DNA from: Geodermatophilus amargosae
Lineage (GTDB): Bacteria; Actinomycetota; Actinomycetes; Mycobacteriales; Geodermatophilaceae
DNA: 64,000 nucleotides
Reading direction: 5' to 3'
NCBI RefSeq assembly: GCF_900116515.1
Contig: NZ_FPBA01000013.1
Coordinates: 62,001-126,000, forward strand
The notes below the pieces were generated by a model. It worked only from the letters and a program-made list of their open reading frames with translations. It was not told where the DNA came from and searched no databases. The position numbers were made by a program, and so were the translations under genes. Each line of letters opens with the position of its first letter. Position 1 is the stretch's first letter. Shown here one piece after another: positions 9,970-19,310 of this stretch.

Positions 9970-12618
9970 GTGCCCTCCGCAGCACACTCGCTCCGCGTCG
10001 AGCACCTCGACGAGCCGCTCGGCATCCGGACGACGGCACCGCGGCTGTCCTGGCGGCTCCCCGACGGCGCCCGCGAGCAGGTCGCGTACCGCCTGACCTC
10101 CGACGACGGGTGGGACTCCGGCTGGGTCTCCGACGGCAGCCACCTGCTCGTGCCCTACGACGGCCCGGCGCCGGCGTCGTCGCAGCGGGTGCACTGGCGC
10201 GTGCAGGTGCGCACCGACCTCGGCGAGAGCCCGGTGTCCGAGCCCGCCTGGTTCGAGACCGGGCTGCTCGCGGCCGAGGACTGGCAGGCCTCCTGGATCG
10301 AGCCGGGCGAGATGCCCGGCGGCCCGGCGGGGGAGCGGCCTGCGGCCCTGCTCCGCGCGGAGTTCGACGTCGACCGGCCGGTGGTGGCCGCGCGGCTGCA
10401 CGCCACCGCGCAGGGGCTCTACGAGGCGTTCCTCGACGGGCAGCGGGCCGGCGACGCCGAGCTCACGCCCGGCTGGACCCAGTACGACGCCCGCCTGCAG
10501 GTGCAGACGCTCGACGTGACGTCGCTCCTCCGCACGGGCCGCACCACGCTCGCCGTCGTCCTCGCCGACGGCTGGTTCCGCGGACAGATCGGCATCACCC
10601 GCGCCGCCGACCAGTGGGGCGACCGCACCGCCGTCCTCGCCCAGCTGCACCTGACGCACGACGACGGCACGGTCACCGTGGTCGGCACCGGGCCGGACTG
10701 GCGCAGCGCCCCTGGCCACGTGGTCGCCGCCGACCTCATCGCGGGTGAGCGCTGGGACCTCGGCCGGCTGCCCCGCGGCTGGGACACGCCCGGCTTCGAC
10801 GACTCCGGCTGGGACGCCGTCCAGGTCGTCGAGCACGGCCTCGCCGGGCTGGTCGACTCCCCGGCGCCGCCGGTGCGCCGGGTGGAGGAGCTGGTGCCCG
10901 TGTCGGTGACCCGGCTCGACGAAGACCGGCAGGTGGTCGACCTCGGCCGGAACGTCAACGGCTGGGTGCGGCTGACCGACCTGGGCCCCGCCGGGACGAC
11001 GGTGACGCTCACCCACGGCGAGTGGCTCGGCCCTGACGGCGACGTGACCACCGAGCACCTGCGCCCCGCCGTGCCCTTCCTCCCGCACCCGCTGCCGGCC
11101 GGCCAGGTCGACACGGTCGTCAGCGCGGGCGTCCCCGGCGACGTCTTCGAGCCGCGGCGCACCACCCACGGCTTCCGGTACGTGCGGGTCGAGGGGCATC
11201 CGTCCGACCTCACGCCGGACGACGTCCGCGGCGTCGTCGTGCACACCGACATGCGCCGCACCGGCTGGTTCTCCTGCAGCGACGAGCGGGTCACGCGCCT
11301 GCACGAGGCCGCCGTGTGGAGCCTGCGCGACAACGCCTGCGACGTCCCCACCGACTGCCCGCACCGCGAGCGCGTCGGCTGGACCGGCGACTGGCAGCTG
11401 TTCGTGCCGACCGCCGCCTTCCTCTACGACGTCGCCGGCTTCTCCACCAAGTGGCTGCGCGACGTCGTCGCCGACCAGTGGCCCGACGGGACCGTCGCCA
11501 ACGTCAGCCCGATGCCGCGCTCGGAGGGCCGGGAGAGCCCGGTCGCCTTCCTCAACGGCTCGGCCGGGTGGGGCGACGCCGCGGTGGTCGTGCCGTGGGA
11601 GCTGTACCGCGCCTACGGCGATCCCGGCGTGCTCGCCGAGCTGTGGCCGACGATGGTCCGCTGGCTGGACCGGGCCGAGCGCATGGCCCGCGAGCAGCGG
11701 CACCCGGCGCGGGTGGCGCGCCGGCCGGAGCCGGCGCCGCACGAGCGGGAGCTGTGGGACACCGGCTTCCACTGGGGCGAGTGGCTCGTCCCGGGGGAGG
11801 AGATCACCGACTTCGGTGCCTTCGTCGCCGCAGACGAGGGCGACGTGGCCACGGCGTACCTCGCGCACAGCGCGGACCTGGTGCGCAGGACCGCGGAAGT
11901 GCTCGGCCGGGACGACGACGCCGCGCGGTACGCGGAGCTGGCCGACCGGGTGCGCGCCGCCTGGCAGGCCGAGTACCTGGACGACGACGGGCGTCTCACG
12001 CCCGACACCCAGGCGAACCACGTCCGCGCGCTGGCCTTCGGCCTGGTCCCCGACGCACTGCGCCCGGCCGTCGCCGAGCGGCTGGTCGAGCTGGTGCGGA
12101 GGGCCGGTACCCACCTGGGCACCGGCTTCCTGGCCACGCCGTACCTGCTGCCGGTGCTCGCCGACGCGGGCCACCTCGACGTGGCGTACGAGCTGCTGCT
12201 GCAGGACACCGAGCCGTCCTGGTTGACGATGGTCGACCGCGGCGGCACCACGGTGTGGGAGCGCTGGAACGGCGTCGACGCCGACGGGGTGCCGCACGAG
12301 TCGCTCAACCACTACTCCAAGGGCGCCGTCGTCTCGTTCCTGCACCGGTACGTCGCCGGGATCGAGCCGATCGAGCCCGCGTACCGCCGGTTCCGCGTCC
12401 ACCCACGCCCCGGTGGCGGGCTCACCTCCGCCGAGGCCGCGCACGAGTCGCCGTACGGCCGGATCGGGTCGTCCTGGCGGCTGGACGGCGGCGTCCTGTC
12501 CCTGACCGTCGTCGTCCCCTCCGGGACTCAGGCCGAGGTCGTCCTGCCCGACGGCACCACCACGACCGCCGGCCCCGGCCGGCACGAGTTCACGAGCACC
12601 TCCGAGGAGACGCGATGA
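9970..12618 (+). CDS. GH78 alpha-L-rhamnosidase (first copy)
   Basis: An 882-residue bacterial alpha-L-rhamnosidase. N-terminal beta-sandwich domains (APRLSWRLP, ARLHATAQGLYEAFLDGQ, LADGWFRGQIG) precede the (alpha/alpha)6 barrel. The catalytic motif DCPHRERVGWTGD begins at Asp462. Its spacing matches the Asp-Glu-Asp acid cluster described for Bacillus GL1 RhaB (Asp567, Glu572, Asp579), making Glu467 the likely general acid. Glu764 in TTVWERW is the likely base. No signal peptide is visible, so it acts on imported oligosaccharides. GTG 9970 is preceded by GGGAG. It would release terminal L-rhamnose. It is clearly diverged from the second GH78 at 13538. Confidence 0.9.
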   Translation: MPSAAHSLRVEHLDEPLGIRTTAPRLSWRLPDGAREQVAYRLTSDDGWDSGWVSDGSHLLVPYDGPAPASSQRVHWRVQVRTDLGESPVSEPAWFETGLLAAEDWQASWIEPGEMPGGPAGERPAALLRAEFDVDRPVVAARLHATAQGLYEAFLDGQRAGDAELTPGWTQYDARLQVQTLDVTSLLRTGRTTLAVVLADGWFRGQIGITRAADQWGDRTAVLAQLHLTHDDGTVTVVGTGPDWRSAPGHVVAADLIAGERWDLGRLPRGWDTPGFDDSGWDAVQVVEHGLAGLVDSPAPPVRRVEELVPVSVTRLDEDRQVVDLGRNVNGWVRLTDLGPAGTTVTLTHGEWLGPDGDVTTEHLRPAVPFLPHPLPAGQVDTVVSAGVPGDVFEPRRTTHGFRYVRVEGHPSDLTPDDVRGVVVHTDMRRTGWFSCSDERVTRLHEAAVWSLRDNACDVPTDCPHRERVGWTGDWQLFVPTAAFLYDVAGFSTKWLRDVVADQWPDGTVANVSPMPRSEGRESPVAFLNGSAGWGDAAVVVPWELYRAYGDPGVLAELWPTMVRWLDRAERMAREQRHPARVARRPEPAPHERELWDTGFHWGEWLVPGEEITDFGAFVAADEGDVATAYLAHSADLVRRTAEVLGRDDDAARYAELADRVRAAWQAEYLDDDGRLTPDTQANHVRALAFGLVPDALRPAVAERLVELVRRAGTHLGTGFLATPYLLPVLADAGHLDVAYELLLQDTEPSWLTMVDRGGTTVWERWNGVDADGVPHESLNHYSKGAVVSFLHRYVAGIEPIEPAYRRFRVHPRPGGGLTSAEAAHESPYGRIGSSWRLDGGVLSLTVVVPSGTQAEVVLPDGTTTTAGPGRHEFTSTSEETR

Positions 12619-13541
12619 GCACCACCGAGACGCCCGGGTGGGCCGGCCCCGCCCGGTTCCTGCCGCCGGCCGAACCGACCCGCCGGGACGACGGCGCGCG
12701 GCACTTCCCCGGGCTGACCTACGCCGTCGCCTTCGGGTACCGGCCGCTGCAGCTGGACGTGTGGGTCCCCGACACCCCGGCGCCCGCGCCCCTGGTCGTG
12801 TGGGTCCACGGCGGTGCCTGGATGATCGGCGACCGCCGTGAGCTGCCCGAGACCCTGCGGCCCGGCCAGGTCTTCGACGCGCTGCTGTCCGCCGGGCTCG
12901 CCGTGGCCACGATCGACTACCGGTTCACGCTGGAGGCGCCCTTCCCGGCGCAGCTGCACGACGCCAAGGCCGCGGTCCGCTACCTGCGCTCCTTCGCCGG
13001 GGAGCTCGGCGTGGACACCACCCGCATCGGCGTGATGGGGGAGTCGGCCGGCGGGCACCTCGCCGCGCTGGTCGGCCTGACCGGGCACCGCGCCGACCCG
13101 GAGGGCACGCTCGGCGTCGTCGGCCCGTCGAGCGCGGTCGACGTCGTCGTCGACTGGTACGGCGTCTCGGATCTCGACACCATGCCGCGCCAGGCGCCGC
13201 CCCCGGAGATCGCCGCCCGGCTGCCCGAGGAGCTGCGCGTCCCGCCGGAGGACCACCTGGTCGCCGGCCTGACCGACGCCACCCGGGCGGACGCCAGCCC
13301 GGTCACCCACGTGACCGCCGGCGCCCCGCCGTTCCTCCTGCTGCACGGCACGGCCGACTGGCTGGTGCCCTTCGCGCAGAGCGCGCGCCTGGCCACGGCA
13401 CTTCGGGAGGCCGGCGTGCCCGTCGAGTTCGAGGCCGTGGACGGCGCCGGGCACATCTGGGAGGGCTCCGACGACGTCGACGGGATCGTCGACCGCTCCG
13501 TCCGGTACCTCGCCGACGCGCTGATCGGAGCCCGGGCATGA
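12615..13541 (+). CDS. BD-FAE-like alpha/beta-hydrolase esterase
   Basis: A 308-residue alpha/beta hydrolase. HGGAW is at residues 65-69, the nucleophile Ser144 in GESAGG, Asp248 in LLHGTADW and His280 in GAGH. The fold pattern (YGVSDLDTMP, then a small lid) resembles bifunctional feruloyl/acetyl-xylan esterases and other hemicellulose-locus esterases. No export signal. It overlaps both GH78 genes by ATGA, so it is co-translated with them and probably deacylates the same oligosaccharide. Substrate preference (acetyl, feruloyl, methyl) cannot be told from sequence. Confidence 0.82.
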   Translation: MSTTETPGWAGPARFLPPAEPTRRDDGARHFPGLTYAVAFGYRPLQLDVWVPDTPAPAPLVVWVHGGAWMIGDRRELPETLRPGQVFDALLSAGLAVATIDYRFTLEAPFPAQLHDAKAAVRYLRSFAGELGVDTTRIGVMGESAGGHLAALVGLTGHRADPEGTLGVVGPSSAVDVVVDWYGVSDLDTMPRQAPPPEIAARLPEELRVPPEDHLVAGLTDATRADASPVTHVTAGAPPFLLLHGTADWLVPFAQSARLATALREAGVPVEFEAVDGAGHIWEGSDDVDGIVDRSVRYLADALIGARA

Positions 13542-16168
13542 GCGACCTGACCGTCGGCGCCGTCACCGTCGAGCACCACCGCGAGCCGCTCGGCATCGGC
13601 GAGACGGCACCGCGCCTGTCGTGGGTGACGTCGACCGAGCTGCCGGACTGGCGGCAGGCCGCCTACGAGGTGGAGGTCGAGCCGCAGGGCGGGCCGGCGT
13701 GGTCGTCGGGCCGCGTCGACTCCGACGCGTCGGTGCTCGTGCCGTGGGGCGCGCCACCGCTGACCAGCCGCGAGCGGCGCACCGTCCGCGTCCGCGTGTG
13801 GGGCGCCGGCGACGCGCAGCCCTCCGCATGGGGCGAGGACGTCGTCGTCGAGGCGGGGCTGCTCGAGCCCGCGGACTGGACGGCCACCCTGGTGCGGCCG
13901 GTGCTGCCCGAGGGCGACGAGCCGGCGGTCCTGCTGCGGCGCGAGTTCGTGCTCGACGCCCCGGTGGTCAGGGCCCGCCTGTACGCCACCGCGCAGGGCG
14001 TGTTCGAGGCCGAGCTCAACGGCGCTCCCGTCGGCGACGAGGTGCTGGCGCCGGGCTGGACCAGCTACCGGCACCGGCTGCGCTACCGCACGCACGACGT
14101 CACGTCCCTGCTCGCCGAGGGCGGCAACGCGCTCGGCGTGCACCTGGCCGACGGCTGGTTCCGCGGATACCTCGGCTTCACCGGCAAGCGGGACTGGTAC
14201 GGCGACCGCACCGGCGCCTTCGCGCAGCTGGAGGTCGACCACGCCGACGGCTCCCGCACGGTGGTCACCACCGACGGCACGTGGCGGTCGGCGCCGAGCT
14301 GGCTGACCCGCGCCGGGCTGTACAACGGCGAGACCGCCGACCTGCGCGCCGAGCTGCCGGACTGGTCGGCGCCCGGCTTCGACGACGCGGGCTGGACGCC
14401 GGTCGAGGCGGGCGAGCTCGACGTCGCCACGCTGGTCGCCCCGACCGGCCCGCCGATACGGCGCACGCAGGTCCTGCCGGTGCAGGCCGTCACCACCTCG
14501 CCGTCCGGGAGGACGCTGGTCGACCTCGGCCAGAACCTGGTCGGCCGGCTGCGGCTGCGGCTGCCCGACGGCCCGGCCGGCACGGAGGTCACCGTCCGGC
14601 ACGCCGAGGTCCTGGAGGACGGCGAGCTCGGCACCCGCCCGCTCCGGGCCGCGAGGGCGACCGACGTGGTCGTCCTCGACGGCGACGGCCCGCGCACCTG
14701 GGAGCCGCGGTTCACCTTCCACGGCTTCCGGTACGCCGAGGTGACCGGCTGGCCCGGCGAGCTGCGGGCAGAGGACCTCGAGGCCGTCGTCCTGCACACG
14801 GACATGCGGCGCACCGGCACGTTCACCTGCTCCGACCCCGACGTCGAGCGGCTGCACGAGAACGTCGTGTGGGGGATGCGGGGCAACTTCCTCGACATCC
14901 CGACCGACTGCCCGCAGCGCGACGAGCGGCTCGGCTGGACCGGCGACCTGCAGGTGTTCGCGCCCACCGCGTCGTTCCTCTACGACACCACCGGCATGCT
15001 CCGCTCCTGGCTGGCCGACCTCGCCGTCGAGCAGCGCGGGTTCGACGGCACGGTGCCCATGTACGTCCCGTTCCTCCCGCTGCTGCCGTTCCCGCAGCAG
15101 CCCGAGGTGGGCTGGGGCGACGCCGCCGTCGTCGTCCCGTGGGTGCTGTACCAGCGGACCGGGGACGCGGGCCTGCTCGCCGACCAGTGGGAGTCGATGA
15201 CCGCCTGGATCGACGCGTTCGCCGCCCGGGCGGGGGAGGACCTCGACTTCCCCGGCGGTGGCTTCTCCTTCGGGGACTGGCTCGACACCGCCGCCCCGCC
15301 GGACAACCCGGCGGCCGCCCGGACGCCGTGGCAGTGCGTGGCCACCGCCTACCTCGCCCGCTCGGCGCGCACGGTCGCGCAGGCGGCGCGGGTGCTGGGC
15401 CGCGACGGCGCCCGGTTCGCCGAGCTGGGGGAGCGGGCCGCCGCGCGGTTCCGCGCCGAGTACGTCTCCCCGAACGGCCGGGTCGCCTTCCCGTCGCAGA
15501 CCGCCTACGCGCTGGCGCTGGAGTTCGACCTGCTCGAGCCGCGCCAGCGCGGGCACGCCGGGCGGCTGCTGGCCGACCAGGTGCTGAAGGACGGGTTCCA
15601 CATCGCCAGCGGCTTCCTGGGCACGCCGCTGGTCACCGACGCGCTCACGGACGCCGGGGAACTGGCCACCGCCTACGAGCTGCTGCTGCAGCGGGAGAAC
15701 CCGTCGTGGCTGTACCCGGTGACGATGGGCGCCACGACGATCTGGGAGCGCTGGGACTCGATGCTCCCCGACGGGTCGATCAACCCCGGCGACATGACGT
15801 CGTTCAACCACTACGCGCTCGGCGCCGTCGCCGACTGGCTGCACCGCACCGTGGCCGGCCTCGCCCCGGCCGCGCCGGGCTACCGGCGGCTGCAGGTGGA
15901 GCCCCGCCCCGGTCCGGGGCTCACCTCGGCGGCGGCCACGCACGAGACGCCGTACGGTCCGGCATCGGTGTCCTGGGCGCTGACCGGCGGGACCGCGTTC
16001 GCCCTCGACGTGGTCGTCCCGCCGAACACCACCGCGGAGGTCGTGCTGCCCGACGGCAGCGCGCCGGTGGAGGTCGGCTCCGGCCGGCACTCCTTCACCG
16101 CGGAGGTCCCGGAGCCGCGGCCGGTGGAGAAGCCGGCGCTGTTCTTCGACCCGGACGCGCACGCATGA
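13538..16168 (+). CDS. GH78 alpha-L-rhamnosidase (second copy)
   Basis: An 876-residue GH78 protein with the classic motif DCPQRDERLGWTGD starting at Asp457. Glu463 is the likely acid and Glu737 in TTIWERWD the likely base. N-terminal sandwich domains carry APRLSWV, ARLYATAQGVFEAELNG and LADGWFRGYLG. It differs from the first GH78 in the active-site motif (one extra residue, Asp-Glu-Arg rather than Glu-Arg) and in much of the barrel, so the two probably cut different rhamnosyl linkages. No signal peptide. ATG 13538 overlaps the preceding stop. Confidence 0.9.
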   Translation: MSDLTVGAVTVEHHREPLGIGETAPRLSWVTSTELPDWRQAAYEVEVEPQGGPAWSSGRVDSDASVLVPWGAPPLTSRERRTVRVRVWGAGDAQPSAWGEDVVVEAGLLEPADWTATLVRPVLPEGDEPAVLLRREFVLDAPVVRARLYATAQGVFEAELNGAPVGDEVLAPGWTSYRHRLRYRTHDVTSLLAEGGNALGVHLADGWFRGYLGFTGKRDWYGDRTGAFAQLEVDHADGSRTVVTTDGTWRSAPSWLTRAGLYNGETADLRAELPDWSAPGFDDAGWTPVEAGELDVATLVAPTGPPIRRTQVLPVQAVTTSPSGRTLVDLGQNLVGRLRLRLPDGPAGTEVTVRHAEVLEDGELGTRPLRAARATDVVVLDGDGPRTWEPRFTFHGFRYAEVTGWPGELRAEDLEAVVLHTDMRRTGTFTCSDPDVERLHENVVWGMRGNFLDIPTDCPQRDERLGWTGDLQVFAPTASFLYDTTGMLRSWLADLAVEQRGFDGTVPMYVPFLPLLPFPQQPEVGWGDAAVVVPWVLYQRTGDAGLLADQWESMTAWIDAFAARAGEDLDFPGGGFSFGDWLDTAAPPDNPAAARTPWQCVATAYLARSARTVAQAARVLGRDGARFAELGERAAARFRAEYVSPNGRVAFPSQTAYALALEFDLLEPRQRGHAGRLLADQVLKDGFHIASGFLGTPLVTDALTDAGELATAYELLLQRENPSWLYPVTMGATTIWERWDSMLPDGSINPGDMTSFNHYALGAVADWLHRTVAGLAPAAPGYRRLQVEPRPGPGLTSAAATHETPYGPASVSWALTGGTAFALDVVVPPNTTAEVVLPDGSAPVEVGSGRHSFTAEVPEPRPVEKPALFFDPDAHA

Positions 16169-17640
16169 CCCCACGTCCCGTCGTCCCCGGCTTCCACCCC
16201 GACCCGAGCGTCGTCCGGGTCGGCGACACCTACTGGATGGTGCACTCGAGCTTCGAGTACGCCCCCGGCGTCCCGCTGTACCGCTCGCCCGACCTGGTGA
16301 CGTGGGAGCAGGCCGGGCACGTGCTGGCCCGGCCCTCGCAGCTCGACGTCTCGGCCGCGCCCGGGTCGGGCGGGATCACCGCGCCGACCATCCGCCACCA
16401 CGACGGCCGGTTCTGGATGGTGACCACCAACCTCGCCGACGGCGGCTGGCAGGTGCTCACCTCCGCCGAGGACCCGCTCGGCGACTGGTCGGACCCGGTC
16501 CGGCTGACCGGCGTCCGCGGCATCGACCCAGACCTGGCCTGGGACGACGACGGCACGCTGCTGGTCAGCTACGCCGGCTTCGGCGCGGGCGGCCCGGCCG
16601 GGCTGGTGCAGCAGGCCGTCGACCCGGTCACCGGCGCAGCGCTCACCGAGCGGCGCCCGCTGTGGCAGGGCACCGGCGGCCGGTTCCCGGAGGGGCCGCA
16701 CCTGTACCGGGTGGGCGCCCTCTGGTACCTGCTCATCGCCGAGGGCGGCACCGAGCGCGGGCACGCGGTGACCATCGCGCGCGGGCACTCGCCGGCCGGG
16801 CCGTTCGAGCCGTGCCCGTCCAACCCGCTGCTCACCCACCGCGGCGTCGAGTCGCCGGTGCAGAACACCGGCCACGCCGACCTGGTGCAGCGCCCCGACG
16901 GCAGCTGGGCGATCCTCTTCCACGGCGTGCGCCCGCGCGGCGCCAGCCCGCAGTTCCACGTCCTCGGCCGGGAGACCTTCGCCGCCGAGGTGGAGTGGGT
17001 CGACGGCTGGCCCCGGCTGGGGGAGTGGCTGACCCCGCCGGACGGCGCCGTCGAGGTCTCCGACGACCTCTCCGGCCCCGCCTGGGTGGCGCCCCGCCGC
17101 TTCCCCGGCGAGCTGCTGACCCGGGTCGAGGGCGGCTGGCGGCTGACCGCGGCCGACCCCGACCCCGCGTCGGAGGACCTCGCCGTCGTGGGCCGCCGCC
17201 AGGAGCACGAGGACGCCCTCTTCCGCGCCGTCGTGCGGGCCTCCGACGGGGTCGGGGGGCTGACGGTGCGCATCGACGCCCGGCACCACCTCGACCTCGA
17301 GGTCGAGGGCGACCGCGTCCGTGCCGTCGCCCAGGTCGGCGCGCTGCGCTCGGTGCTCGGCGAGGCCGCCGTCCCCCCGGGCGACGACGTCGTCCTGGAG
17401 ATCCGCACGCTGCCGGGCGAGGGGCACTTCTCCTCGACGGCGCTCGCCCCCGACGTGCTGGTGGCCGGGCTCGCCGGCGCGGGCGGGTCCACCGAGCTCG
17501 GCCGCCTCGACGGGCGCTACGTCTCCACCGAGGTGGCGGGCGGCATGACCGGACGGCTGGGCGGCGTCTGGTGTGCGCGGGGCGAACTGCTCGTCCGATC
17601 GACCACCTACCGCGGCGCCGACGCCCCGGCCGCCGTCTGA
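16165..17640 (+). CDS. GH43 family glycosidase (beta-xylosidase/alpha-L-arabinofuranosidase type)
   Basis: A 491-residue GH43 enzyme made of an N-terminal five-bladed propeller (about 1-300) and a C-terminal beta-sandwich (about 310-491). The catalytic trio is visible: Asp13 in FHPDPSV (base), Asp121 in GIDPDLAWDDDG (pKa modulator) and Glu176 in RFPEGPHLY (acid). The two-domain layout is that of the beta-xylosidase/arabinofuranosidase subgroup with the LGR-x-TF sequence near 270. No signal peptide. ATG 16165 overlaps the second rhamnosidase stop. It would remove arabinose or xylose side chains from imported oligosaccharides. Confidence 0.88.
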   Translation: MTPRPVVPGFHPDPSVVRVGDTYWMVHSSFEYAPGVPLYRSPDLVTWEQAGHVLARPSQLDVSAAPGSGGITAPTIRHHDGRFWMVTTNLADGGWQVLTSAEDPLGDWSDPVRLTGVRGIDPDLAWDDDGTLLVSYAGFGAGGPAGLVQQAVDPVTGAALTERRPLWQGTGGRFPEGPHLYRVGALWYLLIAEGGTERGHAVTIARGHSPAGPFEPCPSNPLLTHRGVESPVQNTGHADLVQRPDGSWAILFHGVRPRGASPQFHVLGRETFAAEVEWVDGWPRLGEWLTPPDGAVEVSDDLSGPAWVAPRRFPGELLTRVEGGWRLTAADPDPASEDLAVVGRRQEHEDALFRAVVRASDGVGGLTVRIDARHHLDLEVEGDRVRAVAQVGALRSVLGEAAVPPGDDVVLEIRTLPGEGHFSSTALAPDVLVAGLAGAGGSTELGRLDGRYVSTEVAGGMTGRLGGVWCARGELLVRSTTYRGADAPAAV

Positions 17641-17654
17641 CCATGGAGGAACGC

Positions 17655-18521
17655 GTGTCCCTGCGCATCACGGAACGCTGCCGGGTCGTCGTCGACAACG
17701 ACTGGGCCGGCGACCCCGACGGCCTGGTCGCCCTCGCCCACCACCTGCTCAGCCCCGCCAACCGGGTGGACGCGGTGACCAGCTCGCACCTGAACCCGGT
17801 GTTCGGGCCACCCGAGGGCACCGCGGAGAGAGGCGCCCGGTTCGCCCAGGAGCTGGTGGACCTGGTCGACGGCCCCCGGCCGGCGGTCGCCGCCGGCTGC
17901 GACGTGGTCCTGGACGCAGGCGACACCCGCTCGGCCGCGGCGGACCTCATCGTCGCCGAGGCCCGGCGGGACGACCCGTTGCCGCTGCTGCTCGTCTGCG
18001 CCGGGCCGCTCACCAACGTCGCGCAGGCGCTACGGCAGGCGCCGGAGATCGCGTCGCGGCTGACGCTGGTCTGGGTCGGCGGGGCACTGGACCCGGCCGC
18101 CTTCGAGTACAACCGGGAGACCGACGCCGAGGCAGCCCGTGAGGTGCTGGCCCGCACCGACCTCGCGGTCTCCCAGTTCCCGCTGGAGACCTACCGGCGG
18201 TGCGAGTACTCCGTCGCCGAACTGGAGCAGGACCTGGGTGGGGCGGGCCGGGTGGGGGCGTGGCTGTGGCAGCGGTACGTCGAGCTGCCGATCCCCTACT
18301 TCGTGGAGCAGGGGGAGACCTGGCCGCTCGGCGACAGCCCGCCGTTGCTGCTGACCGCCCTCAGCGATGCGACCAGCGCGTGGACCGAGACCGCGTCCGC
18401 GCCCGGGGGTGCGTCCCGCCGCGTGTACGTCGACGTCGACGTCCGGCTGCTGGTCGCCGACCTCTACGCCAAACTGCGCCGGCACGAGCGGCAGGCGGTC
18501 GGGTCCTCGGGGCCGGTGTGA
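17655..18521 (+). CDS. Nucleoside-hydrolase-like (IUNH superfamily) protein
   Basis: A 288-residue protein with an inosine-uridine nucleoside hydrolase fold. VVVDNDWAGDPDGLVAL replaces the usual D-T-D-P-G-x-D-D Ca2+ motif, keeping three Asp but one residue longer. VCAGPLTNVAQAL is the conserved second motif, and the C-terminal RRVYVDVDVRLL supplies another Asp pair. GTG 17655 was preferred because GGAGG lies 7 bases upstream; an in-frame ATG at 17643 precedes it. It lies last in the importer-glycosidase operon. Ribohydrolases of this superfamily cleave N-glycosides, but the setting suggests a role on a glycan or sugar derivative, which is inference. Confidence 0.75.
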   Translation: MSLRITERCRVVVDNDWAGDPDGLVALAHHLLSPANRVDAVTSSHLNPVFGPPEGTAERGARFAQELVDLVDGPRPAVAAGCDVVLDAGDTRSAAADLIVAEARRDDPLPLLLVCAGPLTNVAQALRQAPEIASRLTLVWVGGALDPAAFEYNRETDAEAAREVLARTDLAVSQFPLETYRRCEYSVAELEQDLGGAGRVGAWLWQRYVELPIPYFVEQGETWPLGDSPPLLLTALSDATSAWTETASAPGGASRRVYVDVDVRLLVADLYAKLRRHERQAVGSSGPV

Positions 18522-18557
18522 CCGGTGACCGGGGGGGCACCCGCCCCACCCCACGGG
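18522..18557. terminator. Weak bidirectional terminator between convergent genes
   Basis: The 36 bases between the nucleoside-hydrolase-like gene and the convergent SDR gene contain GTGACC and GGTCAC arms around a run of G and a C-rich stretch, giving a short imperfect hairpin. No T-tract. This is a modest call. Confidence 0.35.
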
Positions 18558-19310
18558 TCACAACGTGGTCATGCCGCCGTCCACGGCGAACACCGCACCG
18601 GTGGCGAACGCCGACTCGTCGCTGGCCAGGAACACCATGACGCCCTCGAGGCCACCGGTCGTGCCGGCCCGGCCCATCGGGATCCGGCCGACGATCCCGG
18701 CCCGCGCCCCGGGGTCGGCGGTGAGGGTGCTGACCAGACCGGTCTCGGTGTAGGGCGGCACGACGGTGTTCACCCGGATGCCCCGCCGGGCGTAGGCGGC
18801 GGCGACCGTGCGGCCCAGCCCGTGCATGCCGGCCTTGGACGACGCGTAGGCGGTGAACTCCGCGCCCTCGCCACTGAGCGCGGTGGGGCGGCCGGTCAGG
18901 ACGATCGAGCCGCCGCCGACGGTCAGCATCCCGCGGACGGCGTGCTTGACGGTCAGGAAGGCGCCGGTCAGGTTGACCTCGTGGGTGCGCCGCCAGACGT
19001 CGAGGTCGAGGTCGGCGACCTCGGCGTCCTGTCCGAACAGCTGCACGCCGGCGTTGACGACGACGACGTCGGGGACCCAGCCGTCCGCGGCCAGCGCGGC
19101 GAACCCGCCCGCGACGCCGTCCTCGTCGGTGACGTCCATCGGCACCGCCCGCCCGCCCGACGCCGCGGCGGCCGCCTCGGCCCCTGCGGCGTCCCGGTCG
19201 GCGTAGGCGACCCGCGCTCCCTCGGCGGCGAACCGGTCGGCCACCGCCCGCCCGATGCCGGCGGCAGCACCGGTGACCAGTGCCGTCTTCCCTGCCAGTC
19301 GCCCACTCAC
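18558..19310 (-). CDS. SDR family oxidoreductase
   Basis: A 250-residue classical short-chain dehydrogenase. It has the NAD(P) motif TGAAAGIG (about 12-19), NAG (about 87-89), YASSK with the catalytic Tyr/Lys pair, and a C-terminal AVDGGMTTL. The Asp after beta-2 (AYADRD) favours NAD. The residue where the catalytic Ser normally sits (13-14 residues before Tyr) lies in LTGRPTAL and is not Ser. Start is GTG 19310; no strong ribosome-binding site. In this locus it could oxidise a sugar, a sugar lactone precursor or a deoxy-keto acid (as in the LRA5 step of L-rhamnose oxidation), but the substrate is unknown. Confidence 0.78.
   Translation of the reverse strand: MSGRLAGKTALVTGAAAGIGRAVADRFAAEGARVAYADRDAAGAEAAAAASGGRAVPMDVTDEDGVAGGFAALAADGWVPDVVVVNAGVQLFGQDAEVADLDLDVWRRTHEVNLTGAFLTVKHAVRGMLTVGGGSIVLTGRPTALSGEGAEFTAYASSKAGMHGLGRTVAAAYARRGIRVNTVVPPYTETGLVSTLTADPGARAGIVGRIPMGRAGTTGGLEGVMVFLASDESAFATGAVFAVDGGMTTL

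Noticed and set aside
13621-16164. A plus-strand frame extending the GH43 protein by 848 residues
   Set aside because: It overlaps the second rhamnosidase in another frame and has no family match. ATG 16165 starts directly at the propeller domain.
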